The notes under the pieces are model-generated. The model was not told the DNA's origin, did not search any database, and worked only from the letters and a program-made list of their open reading frames with translations. Below are positions 13,853 to 20,405 of a stretch of 21,826 nt of DNA, piece after piece. The stretch spans positions 1 to 21,826 of the forward strand of contig DASXYT010000235.1 in assembly GCA_036502345.1 (NCBI GenBank), written 5' to 3'. The DNA is from DATEPR01 sp036502345 (lineage in GTDB: Bacteria > Actinomycetota > Actinomycetes > Mycobacteriales > Pseudonocardiaceae). The position numbers and the translations under genes were made by a program. The first letter of the stretch is position 1; every line of letters begins with the position of its first letter.

Positions 13853-14986
13853 TCAGGGATGCAGCAGGACCTTGGTCCAGCCGTCCTTCCGGTCGTCGAA
13901 GTTGCGGTACCCCTCCGCGGCCTCGTCCAGATTCAACTCGTGGGACACGATCAACCCTGGGCTGATCTTGTCGCGGTGGATGAGATTGCGCAGTTGCCGG
14001 TTGTACTGCTTGACGTTGGCCTGGCCGGTGCCCATGGACTGGCCCTTGAAGAAGAACGTGCCGAAGTCGAAGCCGAACCTGCCCTCCTTGGCCATGTCGT
14101 CGGCGGCGCTGGGATCCTCGGGGACGAACACGCCGACCACGCCGATCCGGCCGGTGGGCCGAACTGCCTGGACGAGACTGTTGATGGTCAGCCCGGGCCG
14201 CTCGTTGCCCTCGTGGTCGTGGGCTTGATAGCCGACCGCCTCAACCCCCTTGTCCGCACCCTGCCCGCCGGTGAGTTCCAGCACCTGGTCGACGGCGTCG
14301 CCCGCGCTGTCGTCGATCGGGCTCGCGCCGACCCGTTCCACCAGCTTGAGGCGATCGGGCTGGCGGTCTACGACGAACACCTGGTCGGCGCCGCGCAGGT
14401 TGGCCGACATCGCCGCCATCAGACCGACCGGCCCGGCACCGTAGATGACCACCGAGTCGCCGATCCCGACGCCGGCCAACTCGGTGCCGTGATACCCGGT
14501 GGGCAGGATGTCGGACAACATGACGTAGTCCCGTTCCTTCTCCTCCGCGTCCTCGGGCAGGACCAGGGCGTTCCAGTCGGCGTAGGGCACGCGCAGCAGT
14601 TCGGCCTGGCCGCCGTTGTAGGGGCCCATGTCGGCGTAGCCGTACGCGGCGCCCGCGCTACCGGGGTTGGTGGTCAGGCAGAACCCGGTCAGGCCGGACT
14701 CGCAGTTCTTGCAGAAGCCGCAGCCGATGTTGAACGGGAGACAGACCCGGTCGCCGACCTTGACCCGGTCGACGCCGGACCCCACCTCGATGACCTCGCC
14801 CATGTTCTCGTGGCCCAGCACCTTGCCCTGCTCGACGTCGGTGCGCCCCTCGTACATGTGCAGGTCGCTGCCGCAGATGTTGGTGGTCGTGATGCGCACC
14901 AGGGCGTCGGTGGGCTTTTCCACCGCGGCGTCGGGGACGTTGTCGACGGAGACGTTCTTGGGGCCGTGATAGACCAAAGCGCGCAT
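13853..14986 (-). CDS. Zinc-dependent dehydrogenase, glutathione-independent formaldehyde dehydrogenase-like
   Basis: This is a 377-residue medium-chain dehydrogenase. Catalytic zinc ligands are C38 (ICGSDLH) and H59/E60 (GHEN). Four structural-zinc cysteines, C89, C92, C95 and C103, have the usual C-x2-C-x2-C-x7-C spacing. The Rossmann motif GAGPVGLMAA is followed by VDRQPDR, whose acidic residue favours NAD over NADP. The overall pattern resembles Pseudomonas putida formaldehyde dismutase/dehydrogenase (FdhA), which works without glutathione. It probably oxidises formaldehyde or another small aldehyde or alcohol in the cytoplasm. AGGAGG lies about 10 bases before ATG 14986; longer in-frame starts up to 15157 would read through the promoter. 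It is preceded by a stress-sigma-type promoter and is probably monocistronic or followed by the RsbW-like gene. Confidence 0.88.
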   Translation of the reverse strand: MRALVYHGPKNVSVDNVPDAAVEKPTDALVRITTTNICGSDLHMYEGRTDVEQGKVLGHENMGEVIEVGSGVDRVKVGDRVCLPFNIGCGFCKNCESGLTGFCLTTNPGSAGAAYGYADMGPYNGGQAELLRVPYADWNALVLPEDAEEKERDYVMLSDILPTGYHGTELAGVGIGDSVVIYGAGPVGLMAAMSANLRGADQVFVVDRQPDRLKLVERVGASPIDDSAGDAVDQVLELTGGQGADKGVEAVGYQAHDHEGNERPGLTINSLVQAVRPTGRIGVVGVFVPEDPSAADDMAKEGRFGFDFGTFFFKGQSMGTGQANVKQYNRQLRNLIHRDKISPGLIVSHELNLDEAAEGYRNFDDRKDGWTKVLLHP

Positions 14987-15033
14987 GGTGCTGATCCCTC
15001 CTGGACGTCCTGTCGTGGTGAGCCATCCACCGA

Positions 15034-15059
15034 CTACCCACTCGACGCCGGGACCAGTC
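15034..15059 (-). promoter_or_regulatory. SigF/SigB-type promoter of the zinc dehydrogenase
   Basis: On the minus strand: GACT, 16 bases, GGGTAG (15034-15039), embedded in GTGGGTAGTC. The transcript would start near 15027, leaving a leader of about 40 bases with a strong ribosome-binding site before ATG 14986. Confidence 0.65.
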
Positions 15060-15108
15060 ATCCACGGCCGGACCGCGACACGGCGCACACACGAATGGGT
15101 TCGGCGCG

Positions 15109-15134
15109 GAGTAGCAGCTGTCCGTTGTGGGTAG
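15109..15134 (+). promoter_or_regulatory. SigF/SigB-type promoter facing a broken gene
   Basis: GAGT, 16 bases, GGGTAG (15129-15134), again within GTGGGTAGTC and exactly 9 bases before an ATG at 15144. It is divergent to the promoter at 15034-15059. The reading frame it serves is degraded. Confidence 0.6.
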
Positions 15135-15143
15135 TCAGCCGTC

Positions 15144-15297
15144 ATGACGACCGGCACACCACTGCGGGCGGTGGCATCATGGCGGCCGACATCCTGCTGG
15201 CGGCCACGCCGACCTGGATGGGCCCGGTACCCGCCGACGTGGCCTTTCTTCGACGGCTTCGACCTGGCGCGCGTGCCGACCGGGTCGGGTACGCCGC
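15144..15297 (+). pseudogene. Frame-broken gene remnant behind an intact promoter
   Basis: The ATG at 15144 opens a 62-codon frame, but coding-like composition switches frames. From about 15177 the frame reading MAADILLAATPTWMGPV is GC3-rich. From about 15240 the original frame (FFDGFDLARVPTGSG) is GC3-rich, and near 15290 it may shift again. The piece FFDGFDLARV faintly recalls the start of haloacetate-dehalogenase-like alpha/beta hydrolases, but this is weak. The nominal ORF runs to 15332, into the 3' end of the convergent amine oxidase, so no room is left for a full protein. It reads as the 5' end of a truncated gene. Confidence 0.4.
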
Positions 15298-16932
15298 CTA
15301 CGAGCCGGTCCTGCGCGTTCGGTCCGCGATGACCTCGTCGGCGGCTCGCTGGCCCTCCTCGGCGCCACCCTCCATGTAGCCCTGGAAGTTCACCGAGCAG
15401 TGCTCGCCCGCGAAGTGCACGTTGCCCTGCCGGACGCCCTCATAACCGGCGAAGTGCTGTGTGTAGTGGGTGGGCCAGTACGAGTACGAGCCGAACGAGA
15501 ACGGATTCAGATACCAGGTCGACATCAACGCCTTGCCATTCCACAGCGCGGTCAGGCCGGGAAAGACCGGTTCGATCTGGCTGAGGAATCTGCGCGCGTA
15601 CTGGTGGGTCTTCGGATCATTGGCCGTGCGGAACGGTCGATCCGGAGTGAACGAGTGTGCCACGCTGCCGCCGGTGTAATCGACCAGAATGCCCTGCGTG
15701 CCCGGCTGCGCCCGGCTGACCTCCCAGGTGTTCTGATAGCCGGTGTCGGCGTAGGACTGGCCGGTCGAACGGCCCGGCCAAGCGCCGGTCTTGTTCCACA
15801 ACCGTGTGTCGAACTGTAGTTGGAGCTTGCCGTTGACGCCCATCGGCATGGCGGCATACGTCGCCTTCTTACGGGCGTCGAAACGTGCGCGGGAGAAGTC
15901 GATGCGCTTCATGACCCCCAGCGGCACCGCGAGGATCGTGTGATCGGCCGTGATCGTCCTGGTGTTGCCGTGCGAGGAGAACGTCAGCAGCTGCGTGTTG
16001 TCGTTCTGGACCGCGAGGGAGACCAACTGCCAGCCCAGCCGGACGGTGCCGGCCGGCAGCGCCGCGGCGATGGACCTCGGCAGTTGCTGGTTGCCGCCGC
16101 GGATGTGGAAGCGCTCGTCACTGGTGCCGAAGATGTCGAATTCGCCGGAATCCGGTTGGAAGCCGATCAGGCCTATCATGCCGAGTGCGGTCTGCTGTGT
16201 CGTGTCGGCGCCGAACTCGATATTGTAGGCCACGTCCATCAGTTGGCCGAATTTGCTGCGGTGCCCGCCCGGCACCCGGCTCTCGATCCAGTCGTACGTG
16301 GTCATGTTGGACAGCGCGATACCGGCCGGAGTGTTGTCCGCGTCGAAGGTGACCGGATAGCAGAACGAATCCAGGTCTTTCTGTAATGCGGCGAAAACCG
16401 GTTCGAAGTCGGCGACCGCCTGCTCGAACGGATAGTAGTGGCCGTCGAAATAATAGGTGTCGGTGCTGCCCGTGGGCTCCGCCGCCCGCAGGTCGTCCAA
16501 TGCCAGACCGAAGCGCTGCGCCAGGTCCTGGATCACCACGTGGTCGGTGTCGATGAGTTCGCCACCCCATTCCGACACCTGGCCGGCCTCCCAGTACGAA
16601 CCGGACGTCGAGGAGAACATCCGGCCGCCGATCCGCCCGCTCGCCTCGTACACCGTGGCGGCGATGCCGTGGTCCGCCAGCCTCAGCGCAGCCGCCAGCC
16701 CGCTGATCCCGGCGCCGACGATCGCGATCCGACGAGGTTCTGCCGCCATCGCCGGGAATGCGGTGCCGGCTCCCAGGGCCACCGCGCCGACACCGGCAGC
16801 GGCCCCCATGGCGAGGAATTCGCGTCGCCTGATCCGCTGCCGCGTCGTCGCCCGGCGCGCTTCATGATGTCCGCCGTTCTCCCGAGCGGCGAACATCTTC
16901 CCGATCATGTGAGCGAGCCGGGTCCTGGCCAT
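15298..16932 (-). CDS. Tat-exported flavin amine oxidase
   Basis: This 544-residue FAD enzyme is of the monoamine oxidase/L-amino-acid oxidase family. A long Tat signal is visible: RRREFLAMG (twin arginines at 36-37 of RREFL), a hydrophobic alanine/glycine core, and a likely cut after AMA near residue 63. IVGAGISGL (71-79) binds FAD. The C-terminal VHFAGEHCSVNFQGYMEGG is the family's FAD/substrate-end motif. It should oxidise a primary amine, polyamine or amino acid outside the membrane and produce aldehyde or keto acid, ammonia and hydrogen peroxide. ATG 16932 has GGGAG 8 bases upstream. The first 25 residues precede the Tat motif and are unusually long. Codon use looks slightly less GC3-biased than in the operon genes, which may point to separate ancestry. 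Confidence 0.88.
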   Translation of the reverse strand: MARTRLAHMIGKMFAARENGGHHEARRATTRQRIRRREFLAMGAAAGVGAVALGAGTAFPAMAAEPRRIAIVGAGISGLAAALRLADHGIAATVYEASGRIGGRMFSSTSGSYWEAGQVSEWGGELIDTDHVVIQDLAQRFGLALDDLRAAEPTGSTDTYYFDGHYYPFEQAVADFEPVFAALQKDLDSFCYPVTFDADNTPAGIALSNMTTYDWIESRVPGGHRSKFGQLMDVAYNIEFGADTTQQTALGMIGLIGFQPDSGEFDIFGTSDERFHIRGGNQQLPRSIAAALPAGTVRLGWQLVSLAVQNDNTQLLTFSSHGNTRTITADHTILAVPLGVMKRIDFSRARFDARKKATYAAMPMGVNGKLQLQFDTRLWNKTGAWPGRSTGQSYADTGYQNTWEVSRAQPGTQGILVDYTGGSVAHSFTPDRPFRTANDPKTHQYARRFLSQIEPVFPGLTALWNGKALMSTWYLNPFSFGSYSYWPTHYTQHFAGYEGVRQGNVHFAGEHCSVNFQGYMEGGAEEGQRAADEVIADRTRRTGS

Positions 16933-16958
16933 GTCGCGATCTCCCGCCGTGTTCGATC

Positions 16959-16978
16959 GGGCACTCTTCGGAGTGCCC
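16959..16978. promoter_or_regulatory. Perfect 8-bp stem with TTCG loop between divergent genes
   Basis: GGGCACTC, TTCG, GAGTGCCC form a perfect inverted repeat. Read from the plus strand, the loop is the very stable cUUCGg tetraloop. It lies 26 bases upstream of the amine oxidase ATG and about 70 upstream of the first nitrile hydratase gene. It could be an operator for a dimeric repressor, a 5' leader hairpin of the amine oxidase mRNA (a TAGAGT hexamer just upstream on that strand could be its -10), or an insulating terminator. Confidence 0.5.
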
Positions 16979-17050
16979 AACGACTCTAGTCACAACAGCG
17001 GCGATTTTCGAGGAACTGCTGAGCCGATCCGGTCGATATATGGTGCAGGT

Positions 17051-17320
17051 ATGAGCCGGGTCAACGATATCGGTGGGCAGACTGGGTTCGGTGCCGTGGA
17101 CACCGAGGACGACGAGCGCGGGTTCCACGCGGACTGGGAGGCCAGGGTCTACGCGCTCAACACCGCGCTCCTGCGCCACGGCGTGTACAACCTCGACCAG
17201 TTCCGGGACGCCGTGGAGCGGATGCCACCGGGGAACTACCTGGCCGCGTCGTACTACGAGCGATGGCTGACCGCGATCGAGACGCTCACCGAACAAGCCC
17301 TGGGCGAAGTCGATGAGTGA
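17051..17320 (+). CDS. Nitrile hydratase/thiocyanate hydrolase beta N-terminal half subunit
   Basis: The 89-residue protein corresponds to the N-terminal domain of nitrile hydratase beta only: VNDIGGQTGFGAVDTEDDE, then FHADWEARVYAL, then a helical region ending YYERWLTAIETLTEQAL. R52 (QFRDAVE) falls at the same number as beta-Arg52 of Rhodococcus and Pseudonocardia enzymes, which contacts the oxidised cysteine ligands of the metal centre. The rest of beta is encoded by the next gene, as in thiocyanate hydrolase (ScnB/ScnA) and the toyocamycin nitrile hydratase (ToyJKL). The stop overlaps the next gene by 8 bases. There is no strong ribosome-binding site. A TATA-like stretch at 17036-17042 might be a -10 close to the ATG. 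Confidence 0.85.
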   Translation: MSRVNDIGGQTGFGAVDTEDDERGFHADWEARVYALNTALLRHGVYNLDQFRDAVERMPPGNYLAASYYERWLTAIETLTEQALGEVDE

Positions 17321-17612
17321 CTTGGTGCGTGCCCGCTTCGCGCCCGGTGACCAGGTGCGTGCCCGGAGCACCGATCCCGAGCACCACACCCGGGTACCGC
17401 GGTACGTGCGGGGCCATCAGGGCGTGGTGGTCGAGCCGCAGGGAGCGTGGCCGCTGGCCGACGACGGCGCCCGGGGTCTGTCCGAGCCGAGGGTCGAGCA
17501 GGTCTACACGGTGCGGTTCGCGGCCCGTGACCTGTGGGGGGCCGGCGGGCACTGGGTGACCGTCGACCTGTGGGAGTCCTACCTGGAATCGGCGACGGAG
17601 GTCGACGCATGA
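17313..17612 (+). CDS. Nitrile hydratase/thiocyanate hydrolase beta C-terminal half subunit (SH3-like)
   Basis: This 99-residue protein is the C-terminal SH3-like barrel of nitrile hydratase beta, as a free-standing chain. It begins with RFAPGDQVRAR, then HTRVPRYVRGHQGVV (the HTR arginine, R27, is the second arginine that hydrogen-bonds the modified cysteines), and ends with VYTVRFAARDLWG and VTVDLWESYLESA. All core strands of the domain are present, so it is not a frameshift fragment. It begins inside the previous gene and overlaps the next start (ATGA at 17609), so the three chains are probably translated in equal amounts and assemble as a heterotrimer or its multiple. Confidence 0.87.
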   Translation: MSDLVRARFAPGDQVRARSTDPEHHTRVPRYVRGHQGVVVEPQGAWPLADDGARGLSEPRVEQVYTVRFAARDLWGAGGHWVTVDLWESYLESATEVDA

Positions 17613-18199
17613 GTGGCACCCACCCGAGCACTCCGATCGCGGCGCGGGTACGCGCGCTGGAGCAGCGCCTGATCGAGGCCGGTCTGGTGAGCGACGCGGA
17701 GCTCGACGAGATCCTGGCTCGTTTCCTGGCCGGTGCCTCGCCGTTGAACGGGGCGCGGATCGCGGCCCACGCTTGGACCGACGGCGATTTCCGGGCCAGG
17801 TTGCTGAGCGATGCGAACACCGCGATCGACGAGCTCGGGTTGTCCATGCGCGGAGGTCTGCAACCGCAGCGGCTCAAGGTCGTGGCCAACACCCCGGAGC
17901 GGCACAACGTGCTGGTGTGCACCCTGTGCTCGTGTTATCCCATCGGCCTGCTGGGCCCGTCGCCGTCCTGGTACAAGAGCGAGGCCTACCGGTCCCGGGT
18001 GGTCCGCGACCCACGCGCGGTGCTCGGCGAGTTCGGGCTGGCGCTGCCGGAGGACGTCGAGATCGTGGTGTGGGACTCCAGCGCGGAGAGCCGGTATCTC
18101 GTCCTGCCGATGCGGCCGGACGGCACCGCGGAACTCGCGGAAGAGGAACTGGTGGGTCTGGTGACGCGGGAGGGCCTGATCGGCACGGCCGCCGTGTGA
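17609..18199 (+). CDS. Nitrile hydratase alpha/thiocyanate hydrolase gamma subunit (cobalt type)
   Basis: The 196-residue catalytic subunit has the metal site VCTLCSC with C104, C107 and C109. Threonine in CTLCSC is the cobalt-type signature; iron enzymes have CSLCSC. It is followed by SWYKSEAYRSRVVRDPR and VWDSSAESRYLVLP, then a C-terminal LVTREGLIG, all conserved in the family. The middle two cysteines would be oxidised to sulfinic and sulfenic forms in the mature enzyme. Reaction: hydration of a nitrile to an amide, or of thiocyanate to carbonyl sulfide and ammonia. The residues after the metal loop (YPIGLLGPSPS instead of the tryptophan-containing loop of many nitrile hydratases) shape the pocket, so the substrate is open. 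No metallochaperone gene is seen in the window. Confidence 0.93.
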   Translation: MSGTHPSTPIAARVRALEQRLIEAGLVSDAELDEILARFLAGASPLNGARIAAHAWTDGDFRARLLSDANTAIDELGLSMRGGLQPQRLKVVANTPERHNVLVCTLCSCYPIGLLGPSPSWYKSEAYRSRVVRDPRAVLGEFGLALPEDVEIVVWDSSAESRYLVLPMRPDGTAELAEEELVGLVTREGLIGTAAV

Positions 18200-18201
18200 T
18201 C

Positions 18202-18230
18202 CCGCCGCCAACACCCCCTAATGGCGGCGG
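18202..18230. terminator. Bidirectional terminator between nitrile hydratase alpha and methyltransferase
   Basis: CCGCCGCCA (18202-18210) and TGGCGGCGG (18222-18230) form a 9-bp GC-rich stem with an 11-base loop, starting 2 bases after the alpha-subunit stop. The other arm lies inside the last codons of the convergent methyltransferase gene, whose stop is in the loop. Confidence 0.6.
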
Positions 18231-18853
18231 ATGCGAGCCAGCCAGGCGGGCAGGTCGGCAAGCTGGCCTTCCGGCAGACCCGAACGGGCGGCGTTGTCCG
18301 CGTTGATGAACACCCGGTACCGACTGGCCCGCAGGTCTTCGAGCGTCCAGCCTTCGCCGAAGGCGTCCCGGATCGCCGTGTCGGGGATCCGCGGGCCGAG
18401 GGCGGGCTCGGTGTCGGACACGGCCAGCGCCAGCACGAAGACCCGGCCACCGGACCGGCACACGCCGCTCAGGCTGTGTACGTAGCGGGCCCGCTGGTCC
18501 TCATCGAAGGTGTGGAACAACGCGCTGTCGACGATGGTGTCGAAGCGTGGCTGATCGCCGAGGGCCAGAGCGTCGGCGACCTCGAACGTGGCCGGCACAC
18601 CGCGCGCCGCCGCGTTCGCCTTGGCGACGTCCACGGCGGCAGGGGAGAGGTCCACGCCCAGCACGGTATGTCCGCGTGCGGCCAGGTGGATGGTGTGCTC
18701 GCCGGCGCCGCAGCCGACGTCCAGCACCGAGCCTCGAATCCAACCTTCACGTTCCAGTGCCGTGACCGCCGGCTGCGGCTGGTCGATCAACCACGGCGCG
18801 GATCGCGACCGGTATGACGAGTCCCACGATGCGGCGGAGGAGATTGGTTCCAT
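18218..18853 (-). CDS. Class I SAM-dependent methyltransferase
   Basis: The 211-residue Rossmann-fold methyltransferase begins SWDSSYRSRSAPWLIDQPQPA, an N-terminus common in small-molecule methyltransferases of the Methyltransf_25/thiopurine-like group. Motif I is VLDVGCGAGEHT, the acidic residue binding the SAM ribose is in VLGVDLSP, and FEVADALAL and FDTIVDSALFHTF are motifs II/III. The methyl acceptor is unknown. GGAG ends one base before the ATG and AAGGAG lies farther up, so the ribosome-binding site is ambiguous. It follows the amidase on the same strand after 51 bases and may be co-transcribed. That gap also holds TTGACC, a possible -35 of its own promoter. Confidence 0.82.
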   Translation of the reverse strand: MEPISSAASWDSSYRSRSAPWLIDQPQPAVTALEREGWIRGSVLDVGCGAGEHTIHLAARGHTVLGVDLSPAAVDVAKANAAARGVPATFEVADALALGDQPRFDTIVDSALFHTFDEDQRARYVHSLSGVCRSGGRVFVLALAVSDTEPALGPRIPDTAIRDAFGEGWTLEDLRASRYRVFINADNAARSGLPEGQLADLPAWLARIRRH

Positions 18854-18904
18854 GCTCCGTATTGTTCAACTTCTCCTTTACTGGAGGTCAATCGGGGGAC
18901 CGAG

Positions 18905-20317
18905 TCAGCCCAGCACCGGGCGCCGTTCACCGACCCTGGTGGCCTGTTCGAAGGCATGGGCGAGCCGCAGCACCGTCAGTTCGGCCCGATGGGCGCCGAC
19001 GATCTGCAGTCCGACCGGCAGGCCGTCCGGCGTGAACCCGGCGGGCACCGAGATCGCGGGTGACGCCGTGGCCGACACGAAATATGCGGACCGCATCCAG
19101 TCCAGGTAGGTCTCCTGCGGCACGCCCGCGATCACGGTCGGGTACTCCAGCTCACCGTCGAACGGCGGGGTCTGGCTCACCGGGAGCAGCAGCCCGTCGT
19201 ATTCCTCGAAGAACCGCCGGACACGCTGGAACAGCTCCGCGTGCAGCAGTTCGGCCCGTGCGATGTCGGCGCCGGTGAGTGAGCGGGCCTGGTCGATGTT
19301 CCAGATCAGCGTCGCCTTCATCTCGTCGGCGCGCGAGTCGCGCAACGGGCCCATGACCATGTCGAACTGCCAGGCGCGCAGCGTGCGGAAGACCGTGTCG
19401 GCGCCGGTGAAGTCGAGGCACGCCTGCTCCACCGTGCAGCCGAGGTCCTCGAACACCTTCACCTGCGCGGCGAGCACGTCGGTGACGGCCGGCTCCACCG
19501 GTACCGTGCCGCCGAGATCGGACGACCACGCCAGCCGCAGGCCGGTCACGTCCTGGCGCAGTGGTGCCCGGAACACCGACCCCGGCGCTTCGATGGACAG
19601 CGGTGCCCTGGCGTCCGGGCCCGCCTGCACCGACAGCAGCAGCGCGACATCCTCCACGGTGCGGCCCAGCGGCCCCTGCACGCCCAGCGTCGACCACGGC
19701 GTGAAGCTCGGCCAGCTCGGGACCCGGCCGGGCGAGGTGCGCAGCCCCACCACGTTGCAGAACGACGCGGGGTTGCGCAGTGAGCCACCCATGTCGCTAC
19801 CGTCGGCCAGCGGCACCATGCCGCACGCCAGGGCCGCCGCCGACCCGCCGCTCGAACCGCCTGCGGAGCGTGTCAGGTCGTACGGGTTGTGGGTCGCCCC
19901 GAACACCGGGTTCACCGTGTGCGAACCGGCCGCGAACTCGGGGACGTTGGTCTTGCCGATCACGATCGCGCCGGCCGCCCGTTCCCGCGCCACGAGCAGC
20001 TCGTCGCTGCGCGGGACGAAGTCGGCGAACAGCGGCGAACCCTGCGTGGTCCGGACGCCCTCGGTGGCGTGGGTGTCCTTGACGCCGAACGGCAGTCCGT
20101 GCAGCGGCCCCACCTCGGCGCCGTGCGCGAGCGCCTCGTCGGCCGCTGTGGCCTCGGCCATCGCGCGTTCGACGCAGAACGTGACGATCGCGTTCACGGT
20201 GCCGTTCGTCTGCTCGATCCGTTCGAGGTGCGCGGTGAGCAGCTCCCGCGCCGAGATCTCCCGCTTCCGCAGCAGTGCGGCCAGCTCGACCGCCGACCGG
20301 TAGCACAGTTCCGTCAC
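18905..20317 (-). CDS. Amidase-signature hydrolase
   Basis: The 470-residue protein is a full-length amidase-signature enzyme. The Ser-cisSer-Lys catalytic triad is visible: K80 in GLPFGVKD, the cis-serine in AGGSSGGS (153-159), and nucleophile S179 in GSDMGGS. The C-terminus (PAISVPAGFTPDGLPVGLQIVG) is typical of the family. It hydrolyses a carboxamide or related bond in the cytoplasm; it could also be an arylamidase or aminoacylase. All residues of the glycine-serine-rich core are intact. The GTG start at 20317 has GGAGG 4 bases upstream. It diverges from the second amidase with 88 bases between starts, and precedes the methyltransferase. Confidence 0.88.
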   Translation of the reverse strand: MTELCYRSAVELAALLRKREISARELLTAHLERIEQTNGTVNAIVTFCVERAMAEATAADEALAHGAEVGPLHGLPFGVKDTHATEGVRTTQGSPLFADFVPRSDELLVARERAAGAIVIGKTNVPEFAAGSHTVNPVFGATHNPYDLTRSAGGSSGGSAAALACGMVPLADGSDMGGSLRNPASFCNVVGLRTSPGRVPSWPSFTPWSTLGVQGPLGRTVEDVALLLSVQAGPDARAPLSIEAPGSVFRAPLRQDVTGLRLAWSSDLGGTVPVEPAVTDVLAAQVKVFEDLGCTVEQACLDFTGADTVFRTLRAWQFDMVMGPLRDSRADEMKATLIWNIDQARSLTGADIARAELLHAELFQRVRRFFEEYDGLLLPVSQTPPFDGELEYPTVIAGVPQETYLDWMRSAYFVSATASPAISVPAGFTPDGLPVGLQIVGAHRAELTVLRLAHAFEQATRVGERRPVLG

Positions 20318-20384
20318 GTCGCCTCCAGGATCGGGCCGTCACGTCATCCTGGCAGGTGTGCCCGGCGACGTAAGGTAAGACCTT
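20311..20384. promoter_or_regulatory. Divergent control region between two amidases
   Basis: Two signals are visible. A 10-base direct repeat, CCGTCACGTC, occurs at 20311-20320 (overlapping the GTG start) and at 20336-20345. A dyad, AAGGT-AAG-ACCTT, spans 20372-20384 and overlaps TAAGGT (20371-20376), which fits an actinobacterial TAnnnT -10 for the rightward amidase. A repressor bound at the dyad would block that promoter. None of this is confirmed. Confidence 0.35.
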
Positions 20385-20405
20385 CCTGCGAGGGAGGCAC
20401 CTCTC

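Noticed and set aside
13806..13858. Inverted repeat CCCTGAG/CTCAGGG near the dehydrogenase stop
   Set aside because: The loop is about 39 bases long and one arm is in coding sequence; too weak to call a terminator.
13835..15379. 514-codon open frame on the plus strand
   Set aside because: Antisense to the zinc dehydrogenase, whose zinc and NAD motifs are clear. The translation shows no family and only reflects high-GC shadow coding.
17313..17320. Possible frameshift splitting one nitrile hydratase beta gene
   Set aside because: Both halves have their own start and stop, the junction falls at the known domain boundary, and natural split-beta enzymes exist. A sequencing error is not fully excluded.
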